Below are positions 17,203 through 26,231 of a DNA stretch of 64,000 nt, piece after piece (position 1 is the first letter of the stretch; each line of letters starts with the position of its first letter). Source of the stretch: Methanospirillum lacunae. Its GTDB lineage: Archaea > Halobacteriota > Methanomicrobia > Methanomicrobiales > Methanospirillaceae. The DNA is taken from NCBI RefSeq assembly GCF_046195335.1, contig NZ_CP176093.1; one strand, given 5' to 3'. The notes below the pieces were generated by a model. That model had not been told where the DNA came from. It made no database searches and was given only the letters and a program-made list of their open reading frames with translations. The position numbers and the translations under genes are program-made.

Positions 17203-18447
17203 TTACTCTTCATCAAAGATGTTGATGTAGATAGAGTCAGTGCCGGTTGCCTCAAGACGTGCACGCTCTGCCTTCTCTTCTGCAAGTGCATGGATTGGCG
17301 GGCTCATATCGCGTCCAGGGACGTGCCCAAACATCTTCTCAATCTCGGTCTGTTGTGAGTGCATGAACAATGCATTTGGAATCTCCATTGGGCAGAGTTC
17401 TTCGCACTGACCACAGTTTACACAAGAATCAGAGACGTGGGCGAACCGAATCAGGTGGAACATGAAGCTGGTGGGGAGCACACCAGGTGCAACATACCAG
17501 GGCTTTTTCGTTGAACACTCGATACAGTAGCAGATCGGACAGTTCTCAACGCAAGCGTAACACTTGACACACTTGGCAGATTCTGTCATGATCAGCTTCA
17601 GTCGGTCCTTACCGGTGCCAAGTCCTTCGAAGTCACGCTTTCTGCATGAGTCTCCGAGCTTGAACATTGCGTTCTCGACTTTTCCTCTGATCTCGATACC
17701 CTTCGGGTTTGCAGCTTCGGTCTCAAGAGCCCCCTTTGACTTGGCACTCTCGATCAGGTTTGCACCCTTTTCAGAGCAGACCTCAAGGAACGTTGCCTTT
17801 CCTGCCTTATCTCCAATGACTCCCCAGTTTCCTGCTGCGATATCAGCCTGGCGGGGGACTTTCATTTTGCAGCGCTGACAGTTTGACCGGCGTCCATAGC
17901 CCTCTTCTTCGAGTTCATCGATCTTGATGCCTTTGTGGCCACCTTCGAACTCGATGATGAACTGACCCTTATCGATCTCTTCCTTGTGAACGGTGTCAGG
18001 GTCAACCTCGAACTTCTCGCTGATCATCCTCCGGGCTGCAACCGGACTGACTGAACCTCCACAGTTGACACCAATCATGAGGATATTGTCAAGGTTGATC
18101 TGATTCCTCTTGGCAAGTTCATAGAAAGCCATCGCGTCACAACCCTTGCAGGTGACAGCGTACTTCTTGTCCTTTGCCCCGTTCAGATATTTCTTGATCA
18201 GTTTGGGGATGAGAAGGGTACCGCAGTGTAGAGAACCTGCAGACTTGATGACATCATCGGCATTGGTGATCACGGTTGGGACTGCATCGTACAGATCCTT
18301 ACCCTTGGTGATAGCGACCACACCGTCAACCATCTTGGTCTCAAGTGCATGCTTCAGGAGAGCGGTTACTGCTCCTCCGCACTCACCTTTCTTCTGGACC
18401 TCGGAGTCCTTTGCCCATGCATACAGCATATCGCCTTTTGCTACCAT
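17203..18447 (-). CDS. fdhB: Formate dehydrogenase beta subunit, F420-reducing (FdhB)
   Basis: 414 aa from the ATG at 18447, chosen because GGAGG within the end of fdhA sits eight bases ahead and the ATG follows the fdhA stop by one base; a longer reading to 18483 would overlap fdhA in another frame. The N-terminal two thirds is the FrhB/FdhB F420- and FAD-binding module (GECGGAVTALLKHALE; TCKGCDAMAF; GVNCGGSVSP; RSNCQRCKMKVPRQADIAAG). Two ferredoxin motifs follow, CVKCYACVENCP and CVNCGQCEELCP. It takes electrons from FdhA and reduces coenzyme F420, or passes them to heterodisulfide reductase complexes in relatives. Family length and order are normal. Confidence 0.96.
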   Translation of the reverse strand: MVAKGDMLYAWAKDSEVQKKGECGGAVTALLKHALETKMVDGVVAITKGKDLYDAVPTVITNADDVIKSAGSLHCGTLLIPKLIKKYLNGAKDKKYAVTCKGCDAMAFYELAKRNQINLDNILMIGVNCGGSVSPVAARRMISEKFEVDPDTVHKEEIDKGQFIIEFEGGHKGIKIDELEEEGYGRRSNCQRCKMKVPRQADIAAGNWGVIGDKAGKATFLEVCSEKGANLIESAKSKGALETEAANPKGIEIRGKVENAMFKLGDSCRKRDFEGLGTGKDRLKLIMTESAKCVKCYACVENCPICYCIECSTKKPWYVAPGVLPTSFMFHLIRFAHVSDSCVNCGQCEELCPMEIPNALFMHSQQTEIEKMFGHVPGRDMSPPIHALAEEKAERARLEATGTDSIYINIFDEE

Positions 18448-18448
18448 C

Positions 18449-20506
18449 TTAGTTGCCTCCGAGTTTTTCGATAGATATTGCACAATGTTTGAGTTCAGGC
18501 ATCTTTGAGAGCGGATCGAGCGCAGTGTTGGTCAGATTGTTGACACCATCTGCAAAGTGCATGGTCATGTAAACCACACCAGGTGCTACCTCATCAGAGA
18601 CCCGTGCATGAGTGATTGTCTCACCGCGGCGGCTTTTCAGTTTGATCTGCTCGCCGTCCTTAATCTTCAGGCGCTCTGCATCCTCAACATTAATCTGTGC
18701 ATAGGATTCGGGAACCTCACGGTGCATGTCACTACGGCCTGTCTGTGACCGGGAGTGATAGTGGAAGATAAGACGTCCGGTCATGAGAGTGAACGGATAC
18801 TCAGCGTCTGCAACCTCTGCCGGGGGCCGGTATTCAAGACCGAAGAACTGACCCTTTCCATTCGGAGTTGCAAATTTCTCGCGGTGCAGAATCGGAGTTC
18901 CCGGGTGCTCTGGCGTTGGACAAGGCCAGATGACGGACTCGGGTTTTTCCATCCGCTCGTAGAGACAGCCGAACATGGACGGAGTTACTGCACGCATGTC
19001 ATCCCATACGGCGTTTCCAGTCGGGAGGTCGAAGTTCTTAAGGCCCATCCGTTTTGCCAGTTCTGCAATGATCCAGATATCTTCTTTTGCTTCACCCGGG
19101 GGGTTTACTGCTTTGCGAACACGGTTTACCCTGCGTTCTGCACTGGTGAAGGTTCCATCCTTCTCTGCAAAACAGGCACCAGGCAGAATGACATCTGCAT
19201 ACTGACATGATTCAGTGTAGAAGATATCCTGGATAACGAGGAAATCGAGTTTCTGGAGTTGTGCTTTGACGTGGTTTGAGTTCGGGTAGGTAACAGCCGG
19301 GTTCAGACCGAGGATATACATACCCTTGATCTCTTCACCGCACTGGTTGATCTGCTCGGTCAGGGTGACACCGTACCAGTCAGGAAGATCGGTAACTCCC
19401 CAGGCCTTTTCCATCTTTGCCCGGTTCTCTGCGACTTCACATTTCTGGTACCCAGAGTAGACATTCGGGTATGCACCCATATCACAGGCACCCTGCACAT
19501 TATTCTGTCCACGAAGTGGGTTAACACCGACACCTTCTCGTCCGATGTTTCCACAAAGCATCGCAAGGTTCCCGAGGGATCTAACGTTGTCAGTACCAGT
19601 GGTGAGTTCAGTGATACCAAGGCAGTAGATGATCACCGCGTTCTTGACATCTGCATACCTGAATGCGAGATCTTTGACGGTCTCCAGGGGAACCCCATGG
19701 ATTGCCTCGCAGTCTGCGTAGTTCTCGACGGTTTTTTGGAGTTCGTCAAAGTGTTCAGTCCGCTCTTCGACAAACTTCTTGTCATACTTGCCTTCCTTGA
19801 TGATCCAGTACATCATCGAGTTGATCAGGGCAATGTGGGTCGAGGGGTTGAACCGCACCCAGGTATCAGCGATTCGGGCAGTCATGGTCTTACGTGGGTC
19901 TACCACGATAATTGGAATACCCTTCTTCTTCGCCTCTGCAACACGTCGTCCTGCGAGTGGGTGTGCCTCCATTGCATTTGAACCCCACATTAAGATCAGA
20001 TCAGAGTTCAAAACATCCCTGAACCCATTTGTTGCAGCACCAGAACCGAAGGAAAGGGAAAGACCAGCAACGGAAGGTCCATGACAGATACGAGCGCAGT
20101 TATCGACGTTGTTCGTCTTGAATCCGCACCGGGCAAATTTCTGGAAGATATAGCAGTCTTCGTTGACTGTTCTACATGAGGTCTGGAACCCGAGACCACG
20201 TGGGCCGTGTTTGTCGCTTATCTCTTTCAGCTTCTTGGCTACCAGATCAAGAGCCTCGTCCCAAGTTGCGGGAACGTGCTTACCATCTTTCTTGATCAGA
20301 GGAGTGGTAAGGCGGTCAGGGCTGTGCACATGTTCCCAGCAGGTCATGCCTTTCGGACAGAGTTTTCCCTCGTTCACAGGGGTTCGCTGGTATGCCTCGA
20401 CACCAACAACCTTCCCGTCGTTAACTACCAGGTTCAGACCACATCCCACACCACAATATGGGCAGGTAGTCGGAACATATTTCATTATTTCAGTATTTTC
20501 ACTCAT
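18449..20506 (-). CDS. fdhA: Formate dehydrogenase alpha subunit (molybdopterin catalytic subunit, Cys form)
   Basis: 685 aa. N-terminal 4Fe-4S motif C15-X2-C18-X3-C22-X27-C50 (CPYCGVGC ... KLCPKG). Active-site residue is C141 in ARICHGPSVAGLS, where E. coli FdhF has selenocysteine, so this is a cysteine enzyme and no Sec machinery is needed. MPT-binding segments include LILMWGSNAMEAHPL and VVDPRKT; the C-terminal pterin-binding domain begins near FTLMTGRLIFHYHSRSQTG. Catalyses formate oxidation to CO2 at a Mo or W bis-pterin centre and passes electrons to FdhB. Start ATG preceded by GGGTGA; a nearby Met (residue 8, MKYVPTTC) is an alternative. First gene of the fdhAB operon. Confidence 0.97.
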   Translation of the reverse strand: MSENTEIMKYVPTTCPYCGVGCGLNLVVNDGKVVGVEAYQRTPVNEGKLCPKGMTCWEHVHSPDRLTTPLIKKDGKHVPATWDEALDLVAKKLKEISDKHGPRGLGFQTSCRTVNEDCYIFQKFARCGFKTNNVDNCARICHGPSVAGLSLSFGSGAATNGFRDVLNSDLILMWGSNAMEAHPLAGRRVAEAKKKGIPIIVVDPRKTMTARIADTWVRFNPSTHIALINSMMYWIIKEGKYDKKFVEERTEHFDELQKTVENYADCEAIHGVPLETVKDLAFRYADVKNAVIIYCLGITELTTGTDNVRSLGNLAMLCGNIGREGVGVNPLRGQNNVQGACDMGAYPNVYSGYQKCEVAENRAKMEKAWGVTDLPDWYGVTLTEQINQCGEEIKGMYILGLNPAVTYPNSNHVKAQLQKLDFLVIQDIFYTESCQYADVILPGACFAEKDGTFTSAERRVNRVRKAVNPPGEAKEDIWIIAELAKRMGLKNFDLPTGNAVWDDMRAVTPSMFGCLYERMEKPESVIWPCPTPEHPGTPILHREKFATPNGKGQFFGLEYRPPAEVADAEYPFTLMTGRLIFHYHSRSQTGRSDMHREVPESYAQINVEDAERLKIKDGEQIKLKSRRGETITHARVSDEVAPGVVYMTMHFADGVNNLTNTALDPLSKMPELKHCAISIEKLGGN

Positions 20507-20977
20507 ATTTCACCCGAGTTCAAACGGTGAAAGAAACCACAATTTCAGAAACCGGCACTGCCGGCATGCACATTCCGCCATGCGATCAGGAATTCCTAAT
20601 TTACAAACTACCCGCTAGTCTGCATAGGCTATCGTATCCCGACCACAGTGCAGGTAAGATATTATCATTAATCCAGATATAAGTCTGACGAAAAATTTCC
20701 GAAACGTGAGGATTAGTGGTGGGAGGACCTTAAGCCAACCATGGATCTTTCTTCATCACCATTTTCCTTCAGCATTGATCCATAGCCCTCTCATAATGGT
20801 CATCAGATTCAGTTGCTCGCGATTAAACTAACACGGAGTGTGAATGATGTACAGGAGAAATCAGATAAACACGACATTGAAATCCACAATCCAAAGAATT
20901 TGAGATGAGAGTACAATAACAGGAAAAGAGGGAAAAGGGTTACACTATATATGAAAGACAGAGGGCAACAGGTATAA
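20507..20977. promoter_or_regulatory. fdhA: fdhAB upstream region with candidate TATA box and palindromes
   Basis: 471 bases without a gene. On the minus strand, ACTTATATC near 20680-20690 could be the fdhA TATA box, which would give a leader of about 150 bases. Within that leader are CCGGCA-C-TGCCGG (20552-20564), a perfect 6+1+6 inverted repeat, and AGGAATTCCT near 20588-20597. These may be operator or leader structures controlling formate dehydrogenase. The half nearer 20977 shows nothing recognisable. Confidence 0.4.
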
Positions 20978-21301
20978 TCATTTTCTCCTACTCCTCATTT
21001 TCCTTCCACCGGTAATTTCCCTGCGGGTATGAGCTGAGTTGAAAAACCGGAGAGACTCATTTACAATACTCTTAACCCACGGATCTTCAGTGCCTTCAAT
21101 CTCTTCTGGTGTGATATTATACCAACAAGTCCAGGATAACAGATGTTCCGGATCATCCCGCTCCCAGCGAGGGTACTCAGTTCCTCTTCGCTCTCCTTTA
21201 TTTAGAGTACAGATACCTTCCTGTGAGTCAGACACGTGGACAAAAAAAGCACATACCGAACAGGGTCTTATCTGCCGGACTTCAACTTGAGGAAGATCCA
21301 T
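20978..21301 (-). CDS. Hypothetical small cysteine-containing protein
   Basis: 107 aa, not recognised. Cysteines lie at PCSVCAFF (C-X2-C), GICTL and SWTCWYN, a four-Cys pattern that could hold a metal or Fe-S cluster. The C-terminal tail is very basic (GGRKMRSRRK). No signal peptide or membrane helix. It reads toward the fdhA upstream region and is about 190 bases from the divergent nudC. Function unknown. Confidence 0.55.
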   Translation of the reverse strand: MDLPQVEVRQIRPCSVCAFFVHVSDSQEGICTLNKGERRGTEYPRWERDDPEHLLSWTCWYNITPEEIEGTEDPWVKSIVNESLRFFNSAHTRREITGGRKMRSRRK

Positions 21302-21499
21302 CCTATATCATACCTTATGAGCGTTTATTCTGATCATCCCCTGATTCATCCAACACTACCGTTTTTGGTGCCTGTACAAATTTAATGATAATACCTGTTC
21401 CGCAGGGATATTTGACTTCTAATCTTTCACCATTCAAACCAGGTACTAATATTCAATGAATACATATATGACCCTGAATAATTAGTCCTGTTGATTTTC

Positions 21500-22333
21500 A
21501 TGATTCATCTACCCTATATAATATCTGATCTGGATACCCACACACCATCAAAAACGGGTATATTCCACTCAGTAATTGTGGATACAGATGGCAATGTCCT
21601 CTGTTCTAATCATTTCCCGATAATTTCAGAGAAGGATCCGGGCATTGAAAATGCGAGTGATCTCCCCCATCAAGTCACAGGTCCACTATTTGTCGGGGGG
21701 AACTCAGAGAAGAACTGGTGGGTCTACCAGATAGAAAATGGCAGTTCTCTTTCACCTGGACTTGATCTCATTTCCTTGCGCACCATAGAGGGCTCTATTC
21801 CTTTCGATCTCCTGGCAATTCTTGGGCGGGCAGTACAATTGGTACGGTTTAATAAGACGACTGCGTTCTGCGGAAGATGTGGCGAAAGGAACGCCATGAA
21901 AGAGGATGAGTTGGCTAAACAATGCCCTGCTTGTGGCCTCCTGACGTTTCCCCGTCTCTCTCCTGCAATAATTGTCAGGATAACAGATGAAAACCGAATA
22001 CTGCTCGCAAGATCCCCACAATTCCCTCAGGGGATGTATAGTCTGATTGCCGGGTTCGTCGAACCTGGAGAATCTCTTGAAGCAGGAGTTCATCGTGAAG
22101 TATTTGAAGAGGTGGGACTGCGCATTTCTGATCTCCAGTATTGTAACTCCCAACCCTGGCCATTTCCGGATTCGTTGATGGTGGGATATGTTGCGCAATA
22201 TCTTTCGGGAGAGATCAGATGCGACGGTATAGAGATTGAGGACGCTCAGTGGTTCTCCCGTGATAGTATGCCCGAACTTCCAGGAAAACTCAGTATCGCA
22301 CGTGCTTTGATAGAAGACTATCTTTCATCGTAA
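21500..22333 (+). CDS. nudC: NADH pyrophosphatase-type Nudix hydrolase (NudC)
   Basis: 277 aa from the ATG at 21500 (a TTG three codons earlier is less likely). An N-terminal NudC-specific region is followed by a zinc ribbon, CGRCGERN and CPACGLLTFPR, then the Nudix box GFVEPGESLEAGVHREVFEEVGL in pieces as GX5E...REVFEEVG. The NudC-specific SQPWPFPDSLM motif follows the box and distinguishes it from generic Nudix enzymes. It hydrolyses NAD(H) to NMN(H) and AMP, or removes NAD caps from RNA in bacterial relatives. Zn and Mg or Mn are needed. No operon partner; the TPR gene starts 77 bases on. Confidence 0.93.
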   Translation: MIHLPYIISDLDTHTPSKTGIFHSVIVDTDGNVLCSNHFPIISEKDPGIENASDLPHQVTGPLFVGGNSEKNWWVYQIENGSSLSPGLDLISLRTIEGSIPFDLLAILGRAVQLVRFNKTTAFCGRCGERNAMKEDELAKQCPACGLLTFPRLSPAIIVRITDENRILLARSPQFPQGMYSLIAGFVEPGESLEAGVHREVFEEVGLRISDLQYCNSQPWPFPDSLMVGYVAQYLSGEIRCDGIEIEDAQWFSRDSMPELPGKLSIARALIEDYLSS

Positions 22334-22409
22334 TTTCCATACAAGTGATCCGGTATGATCCTTTTTTGATCATCGGAATCCTTATACTCACACCAATCAG
22401 ACCCTCTGT

Positions 22410-23003
22410 ATGAGGAATCTTCCGGGTATATTTGCTCTCATTCTTATCAGCGCCTTTATTTTACCAGTGTTGTCAAATGCGGATAACACAAGTGATTCAA
22501 AGCAGATGTGGACTGCTGGAAAGGCATTCTGGGACGAGAAACAATACGATGATGCACTCGTTTCATTTACAAATGCAACAACTCTGGATCCAACAAATGT
22601 TGATGCCTGGTTTTATACCGGCCTCACTCTCGCACGACTAGGGAAGAATAGCGACGCAATATCAGCTTATGAAACTGTAAGCAAATTAGACCCGACAAAT
22701 GCAGCGGCCTGGTTTAACAAAGGAACCAATCTGGCAACACTCAACCGGACTGATGAAGCACTTAGTGCATATGAGAAGGCAATTGAACTGGATCCGGCAT
22801 ATGCATTCCCCTGGTACAACAAAGGAAATATCCAGGCAGACGCTGGAAATTATGAAGATGCCCTTAAATCATACAACCGTGCAATAGAACTCGATCCAAC
22901 CTTCACCATTGCATGGAAGGGAAAGGGGAGTGTTCTTGCAAAACTCGGCCGCACTTCAGAGTCAGTTGATGCCTACAACACGGCCCATCAGCTTGAAGAA
23001 TAA
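22410..23003 (+). CDS. Secreted or lipid-bilayer-exposed tetratricopeptide repeat protein
   Basis: 197 aa. Signal peptide at residues 1-25 (MRNLPGIFALILISAFILPVLS). About five TPR units of 34 residues fill residues 30-197, each ending with a LDP(T/A) motif (ALVSFTNATTLDPTN, ISAYETVSKLDPTN, LSAYEKAIELDPAY, LKSYNRAIELDPTF). TPRs mediate protein-protein contacts. A TTATACTC box 22-30 bases before the ATG suggests a nearly leaderless message. Partner unknown; similar secreted TPR proteins are numerous in Methanomicrobiales. Confidence 0.85.
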   Translation: MRNLPGIFALILISAFILPVLSNADNTSDSKQMWTAGKAFWDEKQYDDALVSFTNATTLDPTNVDAWFYTGLTLARLGKNSDAISAYETVSKLDPTNAAAWFNKGTNLATLNRTDEALSAYEKAIELDPAYAFPWYNKGNIQADAGNYEDALKSYNRAIELDPTFTIAWKGKGSVLAKLGRTSESVDAYNTAHQLEE

Positions 23004-23186
23004 CAGGAAGGAATATCCTGCACCTTAATCAGATAGCGGTCATGGTACTTCAGGAAGAATAGATATCCAGGTTTAAAAGGGTAGAAATCTTCCCAGATTA
23101 CCTTTTCAACAAAAGTATATATACAGCATATGGAAATGAAGGGACATCATCCCCCACTGAACTGACTACAATAAACCTGCAGTATT

Positions 23187-23864
23187 ATGAAAGTTATTCA
23201 CATAGCCGGGTGGTCAGGATCAGGAAAAACAACCTTTATTCGTGATTTGGTTGACGCCCTGGCTCCATTAGGCCCTGTTGGGACGATCAAGCATATAGGT
23301 GATCATGTCTGTGATCTTCCTACAGGAAAGGATACATCTCTACACTATGATGCCGGAGCATCCATTGCTGTTGGGATAGACTGTGAGAAGACAATGATCA
23401 CCAAGAGGACTATTTCTCTTTCCTCTGCTCTTGATCATCTCTCCAACACCGGAATCAAATATGCTGTTATTGAAGGGTTTAAAAGCATTCCCTTTCAGAA
23501 GGTAGTTATTGGAGATCTCGATGTTCCTGCCCTTATCAGAAATCCAGAGATAAAAGATGTGATCTCAATCCTCTCTTCATTTGATGATTATTATACAGAA
23601 GAAGGACTCATTAAAGATCTTGGAGAGAATTCAGAAGGGATTATTATGATGAGCACTGGCAATTCATCACATGAAATCTCACCAGATGTCTGTGCTCATA
23701 TCGAGAAGGAAATTAGTTTCCAGAATGGAGTGTATGGAGTCAGGGTCAGAATACAAAAGCCAGTAATTCATCCATATCATCGCTTTTTTATTGTTGCTCT
23801 GACAGATAACGCAATACATGGGAGTGCCGTTCTTACCCGGTGCGTGGCGGCGCTGCAGGTATGA
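23187..23864 (+). CDS. mobB: MobB-like molybdopterin-guanine dinucleotide biosynthesis GTPase with C-terminal extension
   Basis: 225 aa. Residues 1-130 are MobB: P-loop GWSGSGKTT (8-16), GTIKHIGDH, the LPTGKDTSLHYDAGA segment and VIEGFKSIPFQKV. Residues about 150-225 are an extension beyond MobB that I cannot assign with confidence; its pattern (VYGVRVRIQKPVIHPYHRFF) is faintly MoaE-like. MobB helps convert molybdopterin to the dinucleotide form used by formate dehydrogenase and formylmethanofuran dehydrogenase. Its TGA overlaps the ATG of the next gene (ATGA), so the two are translationally coupled. This adds to the Mo/W cofactor theme of the window. Confidence 0.82.
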   Translation: MKVIHIAGWSGSGKTTFIRDLVDALAPLGPVGTIKHIGDHVCDLPTGKDTSLHYDAGASIAVGIDCEKTMITKRTISLSSALDHLSNTGIKYAVIEGFKSIPFQKVVIGDLDVPALIRNPEIKDVISILSSFDDYYTEEGLIKDLGENSEGIIMMSTGNSSHEISPDVCAHIEKEISFQNGVYGVRVRIQKPVIHPYHRFFIVALTDNAIHGSAVLTRCVAALQV

Positions 23865-24823
23865 ACAACAGAGAACTATCTGAAGACAGGTTCATCAAAG
23901 AAACAAGGCCTGATTCAGCCACATACGGGCAAGACCGCCTGATCTGCCTCATCAGAGAGATCAGTGTGCAGGATAAAACTGAAATAATTCAACTCCTTCT
24001 TCCTGAACTTATGCGGTTAAGCAGAGAAACATTCCTGCATCTTCGTCGGTCTTCACCACGTTTCTCAACAAGTGAATGGCCATGGCTATCAGGTACCAAG
24101 CCCGATACCCTGACAATGCAGGATGCAAACCGGTTTCTCTGTGCGTGCATCCTGGAACTAAATGCAGGAAAAACTGATGTTTGGGCCAATATTGAGTACT
24201 TTGTCCAGGAAATTCTAGAAAATCCGGAAAATCTCTGGCGCAGCATTCTTCTCCACTCCCCGGAGGGATGGGCAGATCAGTACTGGGAGTATGATCTTCA
24301 TCCAGAACCAGCTATTCACGCCCGTCTCTATGAGATCGCTTCATTGATGGTTCGGTACTACCACGGTGATGCCAGGCAGATTTGGGCAGATTATCTTTCA
24401 AGTCCACAGGAAGTATTCAGACGAATTAAGGTTCTTAATGTCCCCCGATCGACTGCCTGCCTCATAACCGGTGCATTAAAAGATGAACACTATCTTGAGG
24501 GAGTCTTTGATATTGTTGGTGACGTGGTAGATTCACGGGTCTTGGGAAGAATTGCTTGTGGAGAAGGAACCGGCCTTACCTCATACCAGGCAAGAATTCT
24601 CGGAAAGATGATCTCTGCTGAAGATCCCTGGATATTAGATCGGCCACTCTATGTTCTTGGAATGAGTTATTGTAGCCCTGGCCCCAGATGTAGACGATGC
24701 CCGGTACATGAGAGATGCGTATATGCTGTTAGTGCCGATTTGGGCATTTCAGCGGGAAAGAAGATATATGAAGGATTGTTCGGACAAAAAACGGTACAAA
24801 AAAGTTTAAAACGCTGGTTATAA
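23861..24823 (+). CDS. HhH-GPD/endonuclease-III-like protein with 4Fe-4S motif
   Basis: 320 aa from the ATG at 23861, chosen because it forms an ATGA overlap with the mobB stop; a start 21 bases earlier exists. The C-terminal end carries C271-X5-C277-X2-C280-X5-C286 (CSPGPRCRRCPVHERC), close to the endonuclease III/MutY cluster (usually C-X6-C-X2-C-X5-C). Before it, DVVDSRVLGRIACGEG resembles the catalytic-Asp segment VDTHVxR of HhH-GPD glycosylases. The canonical GVGxKTA hairpin and the catalytic Lys are not evident, and the N-terminal 150 residues are unlike known glycosylases. It may be a non-catalytic or specialised DNA-binding relative. Role beside mobB is unknown. Confidence 0.65.
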   Translation: MNNRELSEDRFIKETRPDSATYGQDRLICLIREISVQDKTEIIQLLLPELMRLSRETFLHLRRSSPRFSTSEWPWLSGTKPDTLTMQDANRFLCACILELNAGKTDVWANIEYFVQEILENPENLWRSILLHSPEGWADQYWEYDLHPEPAIHARLYEIASLMVRYYHGDARQIWADYLSSPQEVFRRIKVLNVPRSTACLITGALKDEHYLEGVFDIVGDVVDSRVLGRIACGEGTGLTSYQARILGKMISAEDPWILDRPLYVLGMSYCSPGPRCRRCPVHERCVYAVSADLGISAGKKIYEGLFGQKTVQKSLKRWL

Positions 24824-24828
24824 GGTTT

Positions 24829-25608
24829 TTACCCGAACCTGATTGATCTCATACTGATGCTTCCATGTTCAAACCCCTCGAATGGGAAAGTAACAGGTGA
24901 TGAACCTCCGGCTCCCATAGCAACCAGAAGTGGAGCATAATGCTCAAGAGTTGGGTGACTTATTCTCCCAACCGGACTACTCATCCATGGTTCTCCAAGT
25001 TTTTGATGATCCCGAGTCAAAACCCATTCTTTTACATCATCATCAAAACTATGTGCCCATTCCAAAACCCGTGCATCCCGGTGTTCAAAGTCTACCCGAG
25101 AGAGATTATGAACCAGATTTCCACTTCCCATAATCAGAACCTCCAACTCTCGGAGAGGCGAAAGCAGTTCCCCAATGGTGAAGAGTTCAGATAATGGTAA
25201 CTCCATTGGAAGGCTCAGTTGCAGAACCGGGATATCTGCATCAGGATATAGAAACCGGAGAGGGGCCCAGGTACCATGATCCAGCCCCCGGGATCTATCA
25301 CGATCTACAATGTATCCTCCTGAACCCAGCAGTGCGATAACTTCTTCACCAACTTCAGGTTCTCCCTTTGCCGGATATGTAATTAAATAAAGCTCTTTAG
25401 GAAATCCATAAAAGTCATGGATTGTTTCTGGATTCACAGACATAGTGACTGCAAGCCCATGTCTTTCCCAGTGAGCAGATATGCACAAAATTGCACGTGG
25501 CCGGGGAAGATCTTCTGCCCACCCTTCAAGAAACCGGGAGAATGTGGTTCCACCTAGAGCATTCATAGGATTTCCATGCGCTGTGAACAATGTTGGCATA
25601 AGACTCAT
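24829..25608 (-). CDS. LigB/DODA-type class III extradiol ring-cleavage dioxygenase family protein
   Basis: 259 aa from ATG 25608 (a GTG three codons upstream and a further Met at residue 4 are alternatives). Metal-binding His segments of the YgiD/DODA group are present: FTAHGNPMNAL, CISAHWERHG, RGLDHGTWAPLRFLYPDAD and GSGNLVHNL. In plants and E. coli such enzymes open the ring of L-DOPA; in a strict anaerobe the oxygen-dependent reaction is doubtful, so another role for the fold is plausible. Tail-to-tail with the HhH gene, 5 bases apart. Confidence 0.87.
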   Translation of the reverse strand: MSLMPTLFTAHGNPMNALGGTTFSRFLEGWAEDLPRPRAILCISAHWERHGLAVTMSVNPETIHDFYGFPKELYLITYPAKGEPEVGEEVIALLGSGGYIVDRDRSRGLDHGTWAPLRFLYPDADIPVLQLSLPMELPLSELFTIGELLSPLRELEVLIMGSGNLVHNLSRVDFEHRDARVLEWAHSFDDDVKEWVLTRDHQKLGEPWMSSPVGRISHPTLEHYAPLLVAMGAGGSSPVTFPFEGFEHGSISMRSIRFG

Positions 25609-25627
25609 GAATATCACGATGTAAAGA

Positions 25628-26134
25628 TTATTTCTGGTTTATATGATGTATTACTGTGAAATCAATATCTCCTCTCTTTATACACCTTTCTACCGATCGT
25701 TCGCGAGGAGTTAAGGTCGGTCGTACACCACTTTTGACTTCTACAAAGACTATTTCTCTTAACTCACCTTCAGATAGGCCATCAAATACGACAAAATCAA
25801 TTGGTGATCCCAGGAATCTTGCATCTGCAGGGTTCCACCGGAACGAGGAAAAAAAGGGTATCAGGTGTTCGGTCACTTTTCCGTGGATCACTTCCCGTGA
25901 TCGTTTAATCGCATCCTGACGGATGTTTCGCTCTTCGTCATTCTTCCAGATTCTGATCTTTTCATCTGCCTGTTGCTCCACCTGTGATTGAAAAAGGGAG
26001 AGATCCTGATCACGCCACCGATTATGTAGAGTTCGTGCCCGTTCTTCAATCGATGTTTTCAACCGGTAATATGAGTAAGAAATCCAGATAAGGAGAATTA
26101 ATAGTAAGAAAGTGAGGAGATCAGAATATTCCAT
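25628..26134 (-). CDS. Membrane-anchored Holliday-junction-resolvase-like nuclease
   Basis: 168 aa. One N-terminal transmembrane helix (residues 5-23, LLTFLLLILLIWISYSYY) is followed by a charged, likely coiled-coil stretch (about 27-85) rich in E, K, R and Q. The C-terminal nuclease core has GSPIDFVVFDGL and EIVFVEVKSG, the Asp and ExK parts of a PD-(D/E)xK site, matching the archaeal Endonuc_Holl family. It is 11 bases downstream of nothing on its strand and shares the minus strand with the dioxygenase, 19 bases away, so they may be co-transcribed. Substrate unproven. Confidence 0.82.
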   Translation of the reverse strand: MEYSDLLTFLLLILLIWISYSYYRLKTSIEERARTLHNRWRDQDLSLFQSQVEQQADEKIRIWKNDEERNIRQDAIKRSREVIHGKVTEHLIPFFSSFRWNPADARFLGSPIDFVVFDGLSEGELREIVFVEVKSGVRPTLTPRERSVERCIKRGDIDFTVIHHINQK

Positions 26135-26231
26135 ATTACAAGTTTATAATTCGAAATGATATCCCACCTCTCATTTCAGCAGGAAAGAGAGTCAGGTATA
26201 AAATGATCCAAACCAATTGATTGATAATAAT

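Noticed and set aside
18448..18483. Longer fdhB start giving 12 extra N-terminal residues
   Set aside because: It would overlap fdhA in another frame, whereas ATG 18447 has a perfect GGAGG and follows the fdhA stop directly.
18449..20506. Selenocysteine codon in fdhA
   Set aside because: The active-site position (residue 141) is a Cys codon and no in-frame TGA is present.
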